Shown piece by piece: positions 35,988-47,899 of a DNA stretch of 64,000 nucleotides (positions are counted from its first letter, which is position 1; every line of letters begins with the position of its first letter). Source of the DNA: Corylus avellana (lineage: Eukaryota > Streptophyta > Magnoliopsida > Fagales > Betulaceae). The notes under the pieces are model-generated. The model did not search any database. It saw only the letters and a list, made by a program, of their open reading frames with translations, and was not told the DNA's origin. Where the stretch lies: assembly GCF_901000735.1 (NCBI RefSeq), contig NC_081541.1, forward strand, positions 46,667,485 through 46,731,484, read 5' to 3'. The translations under genes and the position numbers were made by a program.

Positions 35988-37552
35988 AACGTCATTTAAA
36001 AGATTTGTCCATCAGCTTCCATATAGTTCCGAGGATTCAAACTTTTAGGGCCTAGCCCGTAGGGGGGTGTTTGGTAGCAAAATTCGGTGGGTTAAATATG
36101 AATGTGGGTAAAGTGTGGGGGCAATACGTTTTCTCTCTTTATTGGGAAGTGCAGCATGTGCCGAGATTTATTTCTGTAAGTGGGGGGGTCGACAGCAACA
36201 TGCATCGGTGTATGGGACATTGACCTCACTCACACCTCTGCCTTATTATCATGCAATTAGCAAAGGCATAAATGCTAGGAAATAAATGCTCACGCTTTGA
36301 TAGTCTAAATTCATTTGACGAATGTAACGTGCATTAATGTTACATACTTTTTTTCCCATCTTTGTAAGGTACTTGGGGATATATATATATATAGGGTTTG
36401 AAACTCCATCTCTTAGATTGCTTAAATTTTAGTAGGCAGGTCTCGCAATCATCCTTTAATAAATTGCTTGATTTTTATTAAAATTCGAATAGCCTAATTT
36501 CACACGTTCCAATCCCATAAACCAGCTTGTAGACATCTATCTGTTTGTCTTTTATTGCTGCATTGTTCACGTAATGAATGTATTGACTCAAATTCAAATA
36601 TTTTTCGACGAATAATACTAGATGTCTTTTTTTTTTTTTTTTTTTCCTTCAAAATTAATGTGATTTTAAAATTAATATTGAATTTATAATATATCATCTA
36701 AAAACTACATCAGAAGTCAGAAGAACACAAATAACATTTATCATTAAAGCTAGAAAAGAGTCTTTACAATAGAAAATAACAAAGGCTTCGAAGCCTTTTT
36801 TAGGCTTGATATTCATGACATGGAAACAACCCTCCTTGAACAAGAAGCTTAACATTAATCCCAATGCAATTGATCAAAAGATATTCTAATTAAAAAAAGG
36901 TTATCCCATGCAATTATGAATTATATTTCTTATCTAGTACGACAGACCCATGCTCACTGACTCTTTTGAATCTTTCCCACGAGGCCACGCTGCTTTTTCA
37001 CGTGCATGTAACTGCCTTATCTTTTTCACTTTGTCTTATCATCTCCATTTGTATTTCCTTATTCTTTTGTTGAATTTCAGCAAGTTATACACTAAAAAGG
37101 ATAACTTGGCTCTGTTTATTAGTGCCTTTTAGAGGATTTGTTTTTGAAAAGGTGTTCTACTGTATTGTGTTTTTAATTATTTGTTTATATTTTTATTTTA
37201 AAAATAAAAATGAAAGTGTACGTTGTTAAATAAAGCCTTTAAAATAATTTTTTATTCTTAAATTGAAGGAGGAACCATCTTATTAAATTGATATTTATTC
37301 TTAAAATACATAGTTTTTACGTGCATTTTTAATATAATCCAACATAAATCCTTAAAACATGTTAAAAGTATAAACTTACCTATGTACTTAGAGAACGATA
37401 GTGCATCTTGAAAGTTGAAACACTGATTAAGAATTTATATTTATATTCAATAATTCAAAAGAAAAACACCCCAATTACAAAACACATAAATAGTAACCCG
37501 ACATTTTTAGGCAAGCCGAGACCGATAACTCGGTTCTGTATCGGCCGATCCA
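35988..37552. other. Intergenic, no gene recognised
   Basis: AT-rich DNA between the convergent COM1 and DRT100-like genes. It includes short (AT)n runs (about 36378-36392), a poly-T tract at about 36630-36645 and AT-rich words related to the foldback family near 37320. Only short low-complexity frames are present. Confidence 0.45.
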
Positions 37553-38656
37553 TTAACAAGTCCTTAATGGGTTTCCACACAAGCAATCATTGTTAGAAAA
37601 CGACGACGCTTCCAGGTGATCGAACGGCGATCCCAAAGGAATGGACCCGCAGAGATGGTTGTGGCTCAGGTCCAAGTGGCCGATATACTTCGCCGACGAC
37701 AATGAACCGGGTATCGAACCCTTCAGATTATTGTACGACAAATCCAATGCCATGAAGTACGAGTTGGAACCGAAAACATCCGGTATGTTACCCTCGATAC
37801 TGTTTCGGCTCAAATTCAATATGCCCATACCCGAGTTACTTAACAGACTCGGCGGTATTTGACCCGAAATCAAGTTACTATCCAAATTAAGAGTAGAAAG
37901 AACCGTCATTTTCCGGAGTTGCTCCGGTATGCCACCTGAAATCTGATTCCTAGACAAATCCAAGTCCGCTAGCCGGTACAATTGGGAAATGGACTCGGGA
38001 ATAGATCCAGTGAGCTTGTTCCGGCTTAGTAGTGCCCGGCTCAGCATGCGGAGTTTCCCGAAATCGGCCGGAATCTTGCCGTAGATCTGGTTGTTGCTGA
38101 GGTCGAGGTGCATCAACCCGGAGAGTCCCACGATAGACGCCGGAATACTGCCGGAGATAGCGTTATCGGCGATGTTGAGGACCGTGAGCCGCTTGAGGTT
38201 CCCGATATCTTCCGGAATCTCCCCCGAAATCTTGTTTCCGATCAAGTCGAGGATCCGGAGCGAGGGCAGCGACGTCACGCACTTGGGTATCTCGCCGGAG
38301 ATACCCTTCCAGTCGGCGACGATGAGCTGGGTGAGTCGGTCGAGCTTGCAGATCTCGGGCGAGATCGACCCGGTCATGTACCCGCACCGACCCGCTTTCA
38401 CCAATATGGGGTCCTCTGACTCGCCACGGAAGTTGATGTCCGCAACTCGGCGAGTTGTCGGGTCGCAGCTCACGCCGTACCAGCCTGAGCAACAGTCCGT
38501 GCCCTTCCACGTGTTGAAGATGCCCAAGTACGGCTCCGTCAGCGCGGCCTTGAAGGCCAACAGAGCTGCCCGGTCTGACGGCGTACAGGAGTTAACGGCA
38601 GAGATAACGGCCAGCATTATAGTGAGTGACAACATAAACCAACCCATCTCTCCCAA
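37553..38656 (-). CDS. DRT100: DRT100-like leucine-rich-repeat protein, secreted
   Basis: An intronless 367-residue frame. Residues 1-23 form a signal peptide (WFMLSLTIMLAVISAV core). A cysteine-bearing LRR N-cap follows (CTPSDRAALLAFKAAL, TDCCSGWYGVSCD), then about ten plant-type repeats of the LxxLDLxxNxISGxIPxxI pattern (for example LRILDLIGNKISGEIP, LADLDLSRNQISGGIP), and a C-terminal cap (HNHLCGSIP, NNDCLCGNPLRTC). There is no transmembrane segment or kinase, so it is a soluble apoplastic protein of the DRT100/polygalacturonase-inhibitor-like class. DRT100 was named from complementation of bacterial DNA-damage mutants, but a true repair role is doubtful. The coding region is notably GC-rich, which creates long chance frames on the opposite strand. 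Confidence 0.93.
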   Translation of the reverse strand: MGEMGWFMLSLTIMLAVISAVNSCTPSDRAALLAFKAALTEPYLGIFNTWKGTDCCSGWYGVSCDPTTRRVADINFRGESEDPILVKAGRCGYMTGSISPEICKLDRLTQLIVADWKGISGEIPKCVTSLPSLRILDLIGNKISGEIPEDIGNLKRLTVLNIADNAISGSIPASIVGLSGLMHLDLSNNQIYGKIPADFGKLRMLSRALLSRNKLTGSIPESISQLYRLADLDLSRNQISGGIPEQLRKMTVLSTLNLDSNLISGQIPPSLLSNSGMGILNLSRNSIEGNIPDVFGSNSYFMALDLSYNNLKGSIPGSLSSAKYIGHLDLSHNHLCGSIPLGSPFDHLEASSFSNNDCLCGNPLRTC

Positions 38657-38735
38657 ATGTGAGAACTTTGCTTCAGTCTCTGTTTGTAGAGAGAGAGAGA
38701 GATGGAGGGAATGGGAGATGGGGGGGTTGGGTTAG

Positions 38736-38743
38736 TTTAAATA
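38736..38743 (-). promoter_or_regulatory. TATA box of the DRT100-like gene
   Basis: TATTTAAA on the minus strand, 80 bases upstream of the ATG. A GAGAGA/TCTCTC tract (about 38688-38702) lies between it and the ATG, in the expected 5' leader. Confidence 0.6.
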
Positions 38744-39732
38744 CATCCTTGTGGACGAAACTGCCCTTGGTTGATGGCACATGAAGCTATTAAAAAATAA
38801 AAAATAAAAAATTATAAGCTAATTATTCACACCATAATTGTATTATGTTTAGTAGTAATTATTGGTACTAATTAGAAAAAAAAAATTATTGGTGCTATGA
38901 AAAGAGGTTATTAAATGTGGGTTTTGGTTAGGGTTGATCAAATGATCCAAAAAAAAAAAAAAAAAAAAGAAAAAGAAAAACACTAGGATATTTTGAAAAG
39001 TGTATTTTGTTTACTTTGAATTTTTATTTTATGTGATATATGTAAATATAAGGCCATGTGTGGTTAGAAAAGGGCTGGAAATAAAATTAAGAAAATGTCC
39101 CTTTATAATAATTTTCCTTAATGATTATTATTTATTTATATGCAAAGGATATTTTCAAAACAATACCTACAACTTACAAGCTTTTTAATGTGTGGGATTC
39201 GTACTGTCGACACCATCTTGCATGCTGGTGCACCCAAGTCCCTACCATGATTTCACAATAAATCTGAGTTTCAATCAATGATGGAAAAGCATTGGAAAGC
39301 ATTTCTTTGCCTGATTTAGTGAACAATTAAACAAGCTTTAATTGGGTATAATATCTTTGAAATAAAACTTTGTGCATTAGCCCCCTATTAGCTTTCTAAT
39401 ATCCAAGGAAAACAGTTTTCAAGTGAAAATAGTAATTCTAACTCTACTGAGTTGTTGGGCAGAGAAAAAAAAAATGTTTGCTAAATCCTAAGATACCCAA
39501 TTTACTTTTCAAAAAGGTACAACTTATCAGCATTGTCTTGGATTTGCTATATCCAAAAGCGTAAGTAAATTCCTTAATTTCATTTTTCCACACCACTTAC
39601 ATTTTTTAAGGCAAAATTATCTTATGAATTTTAATTTCTAATGGTGGGGGCTTTACCATTAGAATTTTAATACGAGCCATTTATTTAAAATAAATAACTC
39701 AAAACGCAACAACACATAAAAAAAAAACGGAA
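38744..39732. other. Upstream region of the DRT100-like gene
   Basis: AT-rich intergenic DNA with a poly-A run at about 38950-38968. No gene or clear element. Confidence 0.4.
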
Positions 39733-39845
39733 TATAGTCCATAAGAGATAACTCAATCGGCTGAGATTACACTTAATGAAGTGGAGATTACTAGTTCGAA
39801 TCCTTCTTCTCTTCTTATGCAACATGTCAAAAAAAATCAAAAAAA
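39733..39845 (+). mobile_element. tRNA-derived SINE
   Basis: It contains a box A-like TAACTCAATCGGCTGAGA and a box B-like AGTTCGAATCC about 40 bases downstream, as in a tRNA-derived Pol III promoter, and ends in an A-rich tail. Flanking CGGAATATA (before) and CGAAATATA (after) form a probable target duplication with one mismatch. The acceptor-stem ends do not pair, so it is not a tRNA gene. Confidence 0.65.
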
Positions 39846-40945
39846 AAAAACGAAATATAAAAACCGTGTAAGAGTGGCCATTGGGGTGACCCACAAAAAT
39901 AGTTCGATCATTCTTACAAGTTATGACTATCTTTATAAATCATTTAATAACTAAACAATATAAGACTTAATATTTATAACTATCTTTATAAATCACCTAT
40001 TTTATACATCTTCCTAATATAATATCAGAGTGGTACAATTAAAAATAATCGAATCACTCTTTTGACATAAGAAATGGTTCGACCACTCTAGCTAGGCTAT
40101 GGACAACTGTGCGGCTCACCCTTCTCTGACCTATTTCTATGCACGCAGATTAAAGGCATTGCAGGTTATAATCAATCCGATAATTTCCAGCTCAAAGGGA
40201 GGGAGGGAGCCTATGGATGTCTAATCCATGCTTTTTTGAGCCAAGATTCACAAAATAGTATTGGGATACGACGAAATGCAGAAAAGTCTCATGATGCACT
40301 GAAACATAAAGATTTAATATCATTCATTATTATCTCTTCATCTACTTTACTTTTCAGTCATTCAATTTTCCCCATGACAAAATGCCATTTCCTTTCTCTG
40401 TCATTATCAGAAACGTGGAGGGAAATTCCAGAACAGTCTACAATGCCATCATCATTCATTCATTGGCCTCCACCATCTCTCTCTCTCTCTCAAGAGTCTT
40501 TTGGCATTTTAGTTAAAATAATTATTTATTCTAAGAGTTTAAATTGAATATAAAATGATAAAATGTTTTATTGAAATGTAGATAAATTATAGAAACATGA
40601 TTGGACTCAAGGTGTCCTTACCTTTTTCAGAAAGCATTTTCATATCTTCTTGCTCTCTAAAATATCAATCTGGGATTCTCATTCTTTCTTGTCTTATTTA
40701 TAAAAAGATATAAAAATTAGGTTCATCAGACAATCCATATTTATTTATTTACACATGCATTGGCCTCATGTGGGTCCAAGTCACTTGGCAGTGACCACAT
40801 CCAATAGGCTGTCAGTAGGCCTGGCCTTGGTTGGCTTGAATTTTTGAATGGGGTTCACTCTCTCTCACTTTTCTAGTACATTAGAGTCTCTTAGCCTTAG
40901 GTATTGGTTGGAAAATATAATTTTTATATATAAAAAAACTTCTTA

Positions 40946-40948
<3 letters not shown>
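39846..40948. other. Intergenic, no gene recognised
   Basis: No conserved frame. There is a CT-rich tract near 40478-40493 and AT-rich DNA. A 103-codon frame at 40236-40547 is low-complexity in part and matches nothing I know. Confidence 0.4.

Positions 40949-40986
<38 letters not shown>
40949..40986. repeat. (AT)n microsatellite
   Basis: An uninterrupted AT dinucleotide run of about 38 bases. Confidence 0.9.
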
Positions 40987-40990
<4 letters not shown>

Positions 40991-41027
40991 AACCGAAAAA
41001 AAAGGGTCTTACTCTTTTTTTTAAAAA

Positions 41028-41330
41028 AAAAAATAGTAAGTCGAGAAGATCAATTGTGGCTATCCTATCTGGGCATGACTATAGTAGCACCTACTCACTG
41101 GAAGCCGCACAAGAGACTCTCTCAAGTCCGATTGAGCCATAGCCTGATCCAATCTCACCAAGGCATCAATGAAAATTCAAAGTGGCTAATACTAATCAAG
41201 CATATGTGAAGATTCTCCATTACGGAGATTCGAACTCACGTCATAGTACATGTCCTGACCACTTAAAAACTTCTTTGGGACATTGAACCACTACTCTATA
41301 AAAAAATAAAAAATAAAAAATAAAAAAAGG
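41028..41330 (-). mobile_element. SINE-like element
   Basis: On the minus strand GTGGTTCAATGTCCC (box A-like, near 41310) and GAGTTCGAATCTCC (box B-like, near 41240) precede a body ending in T/A-rich sequence near 41028. The distance between the boxes is longer than in a tRNA, so this is a tentative SINE. The region downstream to 43090 has no recognised gene. Confidence 0.4.
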
Positions 41331-43091
41331 GTCTTAAATCTGAATTCAGCTGCCCGTTATGGTGGAAGCAAGATGGACTATGATCCCACCCACCATAAGA
41401 CACTTGCATGTGTGCCATGTGATAATGATGATATCAAAACTCACAGGCAAGAGAAACATGATTAAATTTAAGCCATTAATTGGATTTTCTTAATTTTTCT
41501 TCCCAAGATCATATCTTTGCCTGCATTGTGTATGATGAGCAATGGAGTGCGGGTGGGAGTAAGTCAAAATCATTTATAAAGAACAAGATATTTCTCTTTT
41601 TATCAGTTTCCACATGAAATGATTGATCATGATGGCCCAATTCTCTATTAACTCTTCTTTTTCCCCCTCCTAAATAGTAATTATTTTTAATCCATATAAT
41701 TTCATAATTGATTGTCACTAATATTTCAATTTCATGCTTCAATAAATACTACATGGGATTGATAGGACTCTTGATAATAAGAAATTGGTCATGTCCATTT
41801 TTCATTTGTCAACCAAATAGTAGGGGATTTTTATTTTTATTTTTTTATTTTTATCTGTAAAAACCTATTTGCACTAAAAATATGTAGCAGAAAACAAACT
41901 CTAAAGAAAATTATATATATATATATAGGAGTATTTTCCAACCTACTTTTTTGCTCAAGTTGTACTACTTGAACTAAAGTTATACAAATTAGATCTACTT
42001 GTGGATAACTCTATGGTTCAGACCTTGTGACTTTTTTTTTTTTAAGTTCATTAAATTGACATATGTCCTTATACTATATAATTTTGGATGAGACGGCTGA
42101 AAGAAAAACTTTATCTAAACCCAATAACAATATTTATAAGAGCAAGTGAGAGAGAGAGGATTTCGCAGTCTAAATTCATAGCCATAATAATAATAATAAC
42201 CATTATTGTCATCAATTATATATTTATAGTCGTATTTATTACCGTTATTTCATCAGATTATGATTAAATGTGTAACTAGATCTTCTCCAATTAGTTATAT
42301 TGAAGGAGTATTTTAGTCTTTTACTTTTTGAAGAGATAAAAATATCTCAATATAACTAACTGGATATTATCAAGTTTAAATGAAATGGAAAGGATCCTAA
42401 TTCCATAAATGTGAGGACTATGATAGGCATCCGAAAGAGATAAACTTCAAGAAACATCATTCCAAAAAAAAAATCTTAGAAGAGGCACCTACGCATTTTA
42501 GCAATTCAAACAGAAAATACACTAGGCTCATCTACTTGAAGAGGAAACGAGCGGTCTAAAGACTAAAACCTGCCCGAAAAGTAAAACTATATTAAAAAAA
42601 AAAAAAAATCATATGTATTTTTCAAATTGCTAAATTACTGAAATATCCTTCAGAAAGAATCAACATATTTAGAGCACCGGACTTTTGTAGGTGTTTATTT
42701 AAGATGGAGGAGCAGTGAGGCTTGACCGACAAAATGGTCAAAGCTGATGAGGAAACATGGGGTTGTGTCGTCTTCATTAGAACATCATTCAAAGTCCTCA
42801 CGTGGAAGGCTCGTAACCTCTCATGTGTGTCCCTAATTTCCTATTATGGTTTTGTGGATTTTGTACACTGGACTTTAACTAAAAAACTAATTAATTCTAA
42901 CAATAAAATGGTTCAACCTTTTACATGTCGGTGGACACCATTGGCAGAGCTATCTCTTTCCATAAACATATAGAGTTTTTATTATTGCGTCTTTTTTTTT
43001 TTTGTTTCCATGTATTAAACAGAAAAAATCTCATCTTATTGAAAGAGAAAAGGATCCCTTAACTACAAAGAGAAGGAATTAATGTTGTTAA
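41331..43091. other. Intergenic, no gene recognised
   Basis: AT-rich DNA with a short (AT)n run (about 41911-41926) and (AATAAT)n at about 42183-42200. A LINE-3'-end-like A/G-rich segment lies near 43019-43075. No conserved coding frame. Confidence 0.4.
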
Positions 43092-43449
43092 GAGATGTTT
43101 AAAGCTTGCATTCTATGTCATGTGCATACTAAATACAAGTTAGAGTGTCATATCAATAATTTGGGATGCATCCCGGCCGCAACTTATATCTTGTGTTCAT
43201 AGACACATAATACAAACTAATGTCAATGCTAAATATAAGTCCTCGCTCACTTTCTCTCTCTCAACTACTGAAGGAATTGGTGTTTAAGAGTTGAGAGAGA
43301 GAGAGAGATGTTTATGAGTTGTGTCCCGTGTCTTTTGGGCACTAAACTCAAACTAAGGTGTTTCATCAATAGTTTGGGACGCATCACACCTCCAGCTTGT
43401 GTCGTATGCACATAGTCACCAGACACAAACCAAAGCCATCCCAAATATA

Positions 43450-43488
<39 letters not shown>
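43092..43488 (+). repeat. Diverged tandem duplication ending in (CT)n tracts
   Basis: Two copies, about 43092-43270 and 43306-43488. Shared landmarks in order are GAGATGTTTA, ATCAATAATTTGGGATGCAT versus ATCAATAGTTTGGGACGCAT, CTTGTGTC-type words, CAGACACAAAC-type words, CCAAATATAAGTC and a terminal CT run. The second copy ends in a long (CT)n microsatellite (about 43452-43487). Confidence 0.65.
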
Positions 43489-43489
<1 letters not shown>

Positions 43490-43956
43490 AAATTTTTTTG
43501 TGTGGCATTTTTTTTCATCTTTTTAATGAGGCCATGCATCATGCATGAATCGTGATTCATCTATCTGATTTGGATATTCCATATAAGATTCTGAACTGGG
43601 CCAATTTCACTTTGGGCAAACAACTTGGATCCCCAGCCTAGTAGGAGATGGTGTTGACCACTATTGGATATAGAAAGAATGCCAAAGCCTGAAATGGAGA
43701 AATCAAAATATACTAATCCATATGCAAATTTTCCCATCCACCAATTTCTAACATGTTTTCAAGAGTTAACCATGTCAACAACAAAAAAGGACTCATTCTG
43801 CAACATATTTTCAGGCTTTTCAACATCTTATAATCACAAACCCGAGCCAGAAAGAATCGAAATAAATACTTAAGCTTCCTGTCTGTGATGGATGAACACT
43901 ACATTAACTCGTTGAAGTTCAGCTTGCCAATAAATATGAACTCTGCTACCATTGAA

Positions 43957-46900
43957 TTAAGCAAAAATATCCTCAGTAATAAATGATTGTTCTGTATCCA
44001 CACAATTTTCAGGTGGTACTTGAATTTGTTCGTAGTTTAGCTGTCTGGAAGCTTCATACAAGGCGATGCCCACACTTACAGAGAGATTTAGACATCTAAC
44101 ATAAGTTTCAACCATTGGAATCCGAATGGTCCCGCCGCCAAATGCTTCACTTTTGCAGTCTAGCAGAGCTTCAGGTGGTAGGCCACAAGTTTCTGACCCA
44201 AATATGAGATAGTCGCCTCTTCTGTAGGAAAAATCCTGCAAAAATAGAATCAATGATGGTCAACCCAAAAGACATTTCATTAACTATGATGATGGACCTG
44301 TATACAGGCAGATTCGAATAAGAAAACGAAATATAAACAAAAAACAAACATAATAATGAAATCTTAAAATTTTCACCAGAATGGAGCGTTTGTTGTTCGT
44401 TAATAAAAAATAAAGGTTAGAACAACAGATTGACGCAATGAGTATTTACAAATACACAAAGGTATAAATAAAGCAAACTAGAAAGAGGAAGGATGGGGCA
44501 ACTTACTGAATGGATTGCTGTTCCTCTCTTGGTGAATGCAAGCAACCGCTTTTCCCCATCCTGTATCAAATGACAGAAAACGGATGGAGTCAAAGAAAAA
44601 GCAAGAGAATGGTTTTAGAAATCAGCTTTCGGAACCAAAAGGAACCTGTTGCCTGAAATAGTCTCGAAACTCCATCCACGAGTCATGAACTTTAACAACC
44701 ACATATCTAACAATGAACGTTAATTGTTGAAAACAGGTAATCATTAAGGACATTGATGATACAAAATATGATAATATAATTATGAAAATCAGCTGGGGAA
44801 AATCTGTCTGAAGCCATGATTTTTTTAAATTCAAAACTACAGAGTCTGGCTTTGGCATGAAAGGCAAGAATGAAAGGTAGAAAAATGCGCTTAATACTAC
44901 TTTTTAACCTTGAGGCAAAAAAAAAAAAAAAAAAGAGATGGTTTTGCATCTTTAGTTCCCATATCAAGTACCGGTTCTTCAACATACTACAAGTGAATTT
45001 ATATATGACAGAAAGAGTAGCAGAAGTAAAGAAAATTCATGGCAGATATGCTTGGATACGGCCAGTAATCCAACCCCGCACGCTTTAATTTTGCATCATC
45101 CACCTGAAATCCTAATGGCTGAAAAAGAAAAGAAGCATGTTAATCATTGAGAGCCAATAGCAACTTTTACCATGAAGGGACAGTATAGGACAATTCAAAC
45201 ATCCTGCTTATACAAACCAAAAATACTAAAGATAATAATCAAACACAAACTGGCAAGATCTACCCCAACTAGGTGTAGTCCAACAGCTGATGCAGCACAT
45301 GTTCTGGCAATGCAACCTGTGTTTCCAGGAATCTGCGAAGGACAATAGAAATCTCAGAGCCTGCCTTAAGAAATTGAGGTAGTCTGCAACTCAAAAGAGA
45401 AAACATGGAGAAATTATGATTTTGGAGTCACCAAATTCTGGAAGACCCAAAGTATTATCCATATTTAGAAAGATTAATAAGAGGCGGAAAGGTATAAAGT
45501 GAAGCACCATGGTCAATTTAAACTTTAATTATCTAACAAAAAATAAAGGTAAAATATTATTATATAAGGAAACTCTTGCACATAAAAACACTTGTGTCAG
45601 CCAAGTTGATAAATAAATAACAAACTAAAAATAATGCAAATTCAGACTAAGAACTATCAAAGACCAGTTAGTCATACATGCAAACAATGCAAATCCAGTT
45701 GCATTGATACCCGATTTTATCAGGGTTAACATATTGTTTTCAATTTCATACCAATTCCTGTCTCATTACAAGAAGCATGGATTCACTCCTTAGTATTCTA
45801 CAAAATGCAAGAAGTGAAAAAAAGAGTCTGTCATCACTCATATAAATTTTTTATGATGAATAATAATTTTATTGAAAGAGAAGGGCTAAGTCCTCGTAAA
45901 CGAATAGCATACAAGAAAGCCAATCACCCTATAGGCTTCTACAATATACAAAAATTAATCAGATCTACCAGATCCGATGAGGAAAAGTTAGGAATATATA
46001 CATGTCACACATATAAATACCGTAAGAAGGTAGCATTTAAATCACAAATAGACAAGTCAACTTCGTCAAAAGTCAGGCCATTATGAGTTTATTATGGAAA
46101 CGAACATAAAGGGGGTGTTTCACCAAACACAGCCAAGTCTACCACACCGGCTACAAATATGAGTTGATTACAGATAACCCAAGACACTCAAAACAACTTA
46201 ATCGACATAAAATTCCAAATAATGAATAAAAATGCTGCTTACACATGACACATTGTAAATTAATGTGAAAGAGCCCTTAAGCCTATATGACAAGATTTAA
46301 CCTCAAATTGGTGACACATAGATAAGCTCAAGCTCTACATGTCCTCCCCCTCTACTTTAACCCCAGCCCCATCCAGCAAACTAAAGAAGTCAGTCTCCAA
46401 CAATGCCCAGCTTTCATTCTTTTAAAACCCTTGCAAAGCTTGGATCTACAGCTCACAAAATCACTCAAATAAGACTCCTCCGATGAATCTTTATCCTCAG
46501 CAAATAGCAAGGATATGACAGCTAAAAGATCATTAGCTCAACCACAAATGCCTAAAAGATCATTACTCCCAAAACATATTTTTTTCTTATAAAATTGAAG
46601 AAAAAAAAAATCAACACTTAGTATTTATACATGTTAATACAATATATACTGCTCCCAAAACAGTTCACATATAACCAATTCTATTTCCACAGAATTCAGC
46701 CACATACCATGATAAAATTCTTAACTTTATCAATTTTCCAATTAAATTCAAAAAAACTACAAATGGGGTTGTGTAAACTAACGGAAACAAATATAAATCC
46801 AGAAGCTAATGCCTTTGAAAACATTTGCAGCATTCAGTGGTAGTACCTGAGGTGATACTAAAACCACTTGAAGAAGCTTCCTTCTCGAAACCTCCTCGCT

Positions 46901-47204
46901 CAACGCCTCGCCGGCACCGCGAGGCAAAGGCAAAGGCAAAGAACTCTCCTCACTTCTTTCCGCTGCAACATCACAAAAATATCGTACCCATCATATCACA
47001 TCCAACCCAAACAAGAAAAGCATACACATGTGCGCAAAGAGAGAGAGTACCAACAGGGCAGAGGAGAGAGAAGCGAGGGGAGGAGAGAGAGAGGTGGAGC
47101 TTGTGCTTGAACTGGGCAAAGTGGGGAGAGCGAAAGAGAGGAGCTTTGGAGCGGAAATGGAAAGACGTGATGGCATTTAGCGTTTTCAGGCCGCTTGCGT
47201 CCAT
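43957..47204 (-). CDS. tRNA (cytidine/uridine-2'-O)-methyltransferase, TrmL-type (SpoU family)
   Basis: Seven exons on the minus strand: 47204-47051, 46962-46847, 45332-45264, 45118-45060, 44706-44646, 44560-44507 and 44235-43957, all GT-AG and in phase, give 263 residues. The core begins RKLLQVVLVSPQIPGNTGCI and continues ARTCAASAVGLHLVGPLGF. The SpoU motifs are present: GNTGCIART (about 93-101), GDYLIFGSETCGLP (178-191) and IPM plus VRCLNLSVSVGIALYEA (210-233), which form the knotted SAM-binding site. Bacterial TrmL methylates the ribose at wobble position 34 of tRNA-Leu. The first 50 or so residues are Ser/Leu/Phe/basic-rich with few acidic residues, which suggests an organelle transit peptide (inference). 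The second intron (46846-45333) is about 1.5 kb. It is divergent from the SUGP1-like gene. Confidence 0.93.
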
Positions 47205-47714
47205 GTTAGCTTAAGCTGTAGCCCCCCTCCCTGTTCTTCTTTGCTTGCTCTCTAGTCTCTCCTATTCATCTCTAACCTTTTTGGGTGGGTTTTTTTTTTT
47301 AACAATAAAAAAAAAAAAATTTCTAAAACACATCAATAAATAGGACCATATGTAGCTATCATATGTTGTCATATCCTATGTTCCCATATATTTTTCAGCC
47401 TTTACCTTCTTAAATTAACCATGATCGGGTAACATGAGGTAGGTTTCTTACAAAACTTCTCTCGATGAACGCAAAAACTCTCCCGCTTCGCGTTTGACTG
47501 CCGTGCTAGAGGAGGTCTTCTTCCGTCGTCGTCGTCGTCGTCCTCCTCCTCTTCCCCTACTACACGAAGTTTCTAACAAAACACGAGGCAATGTAGGGGT
47601 AGGGTATTTTGTTGTTTCAAGCAAGGTGTTTTTTTTTCTTTTCCCTCTCTTATGGATGATGTGTCATTTGATTGATGTAGGAAATATGTCATCATGGTGC
47701 TAATAATGTGCGTG

Positions 47715-47835
47715 TTAAATGTATTAAAGTAATGATTAAGTGACTAAATTTATCTCTTCCTATCAGTTTAAGCTTTTAAGATAACTGGTAATTTAATATT
47801 GTATTAGAGTTAAAACGAACCTTGACTACGTCAAT
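47715..47835 (+). repeat. Dispersed repeat, copy 3 (SINE-like)
   Basis: Contains AATGATTAAGTGACTAAATT, TATCTCTTCCTATCAGTTTA, AGATAACTGGTAATTTAATA and CGAACCTTGACTACGTC, matching copy 2 at 13658-13770 in order. Confidence 0.5.
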
Positions 47836-47899
47836 TTCACTCAATTTCAATTAAATATTTTACATGTTGGGTCTCACTTATTAAAATGAAGTTTGAAAA

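Noticed and set aside
38091..38735. 214-codon open frame on the plus strand opposite the DRT100-like gene
   Set aside because: It is the antisense shadow of a GC-rich LRR gene whose own frame has a signal peptide and clear repeats; no family match on the antisense strand.
39733..39845. tRNA gene
   Set aside because: Box A- and box B-like words are present, but acceptor and anticodon stems do not pair and an A-rich tail and target duplication follow, so it is called a SINE.
46825..47214. 129-codon plus-strand frame and other frames at 46868-47176
   Set aside because: They are opposite-strand or out-of-frame shadows of the first two TrmL exons.
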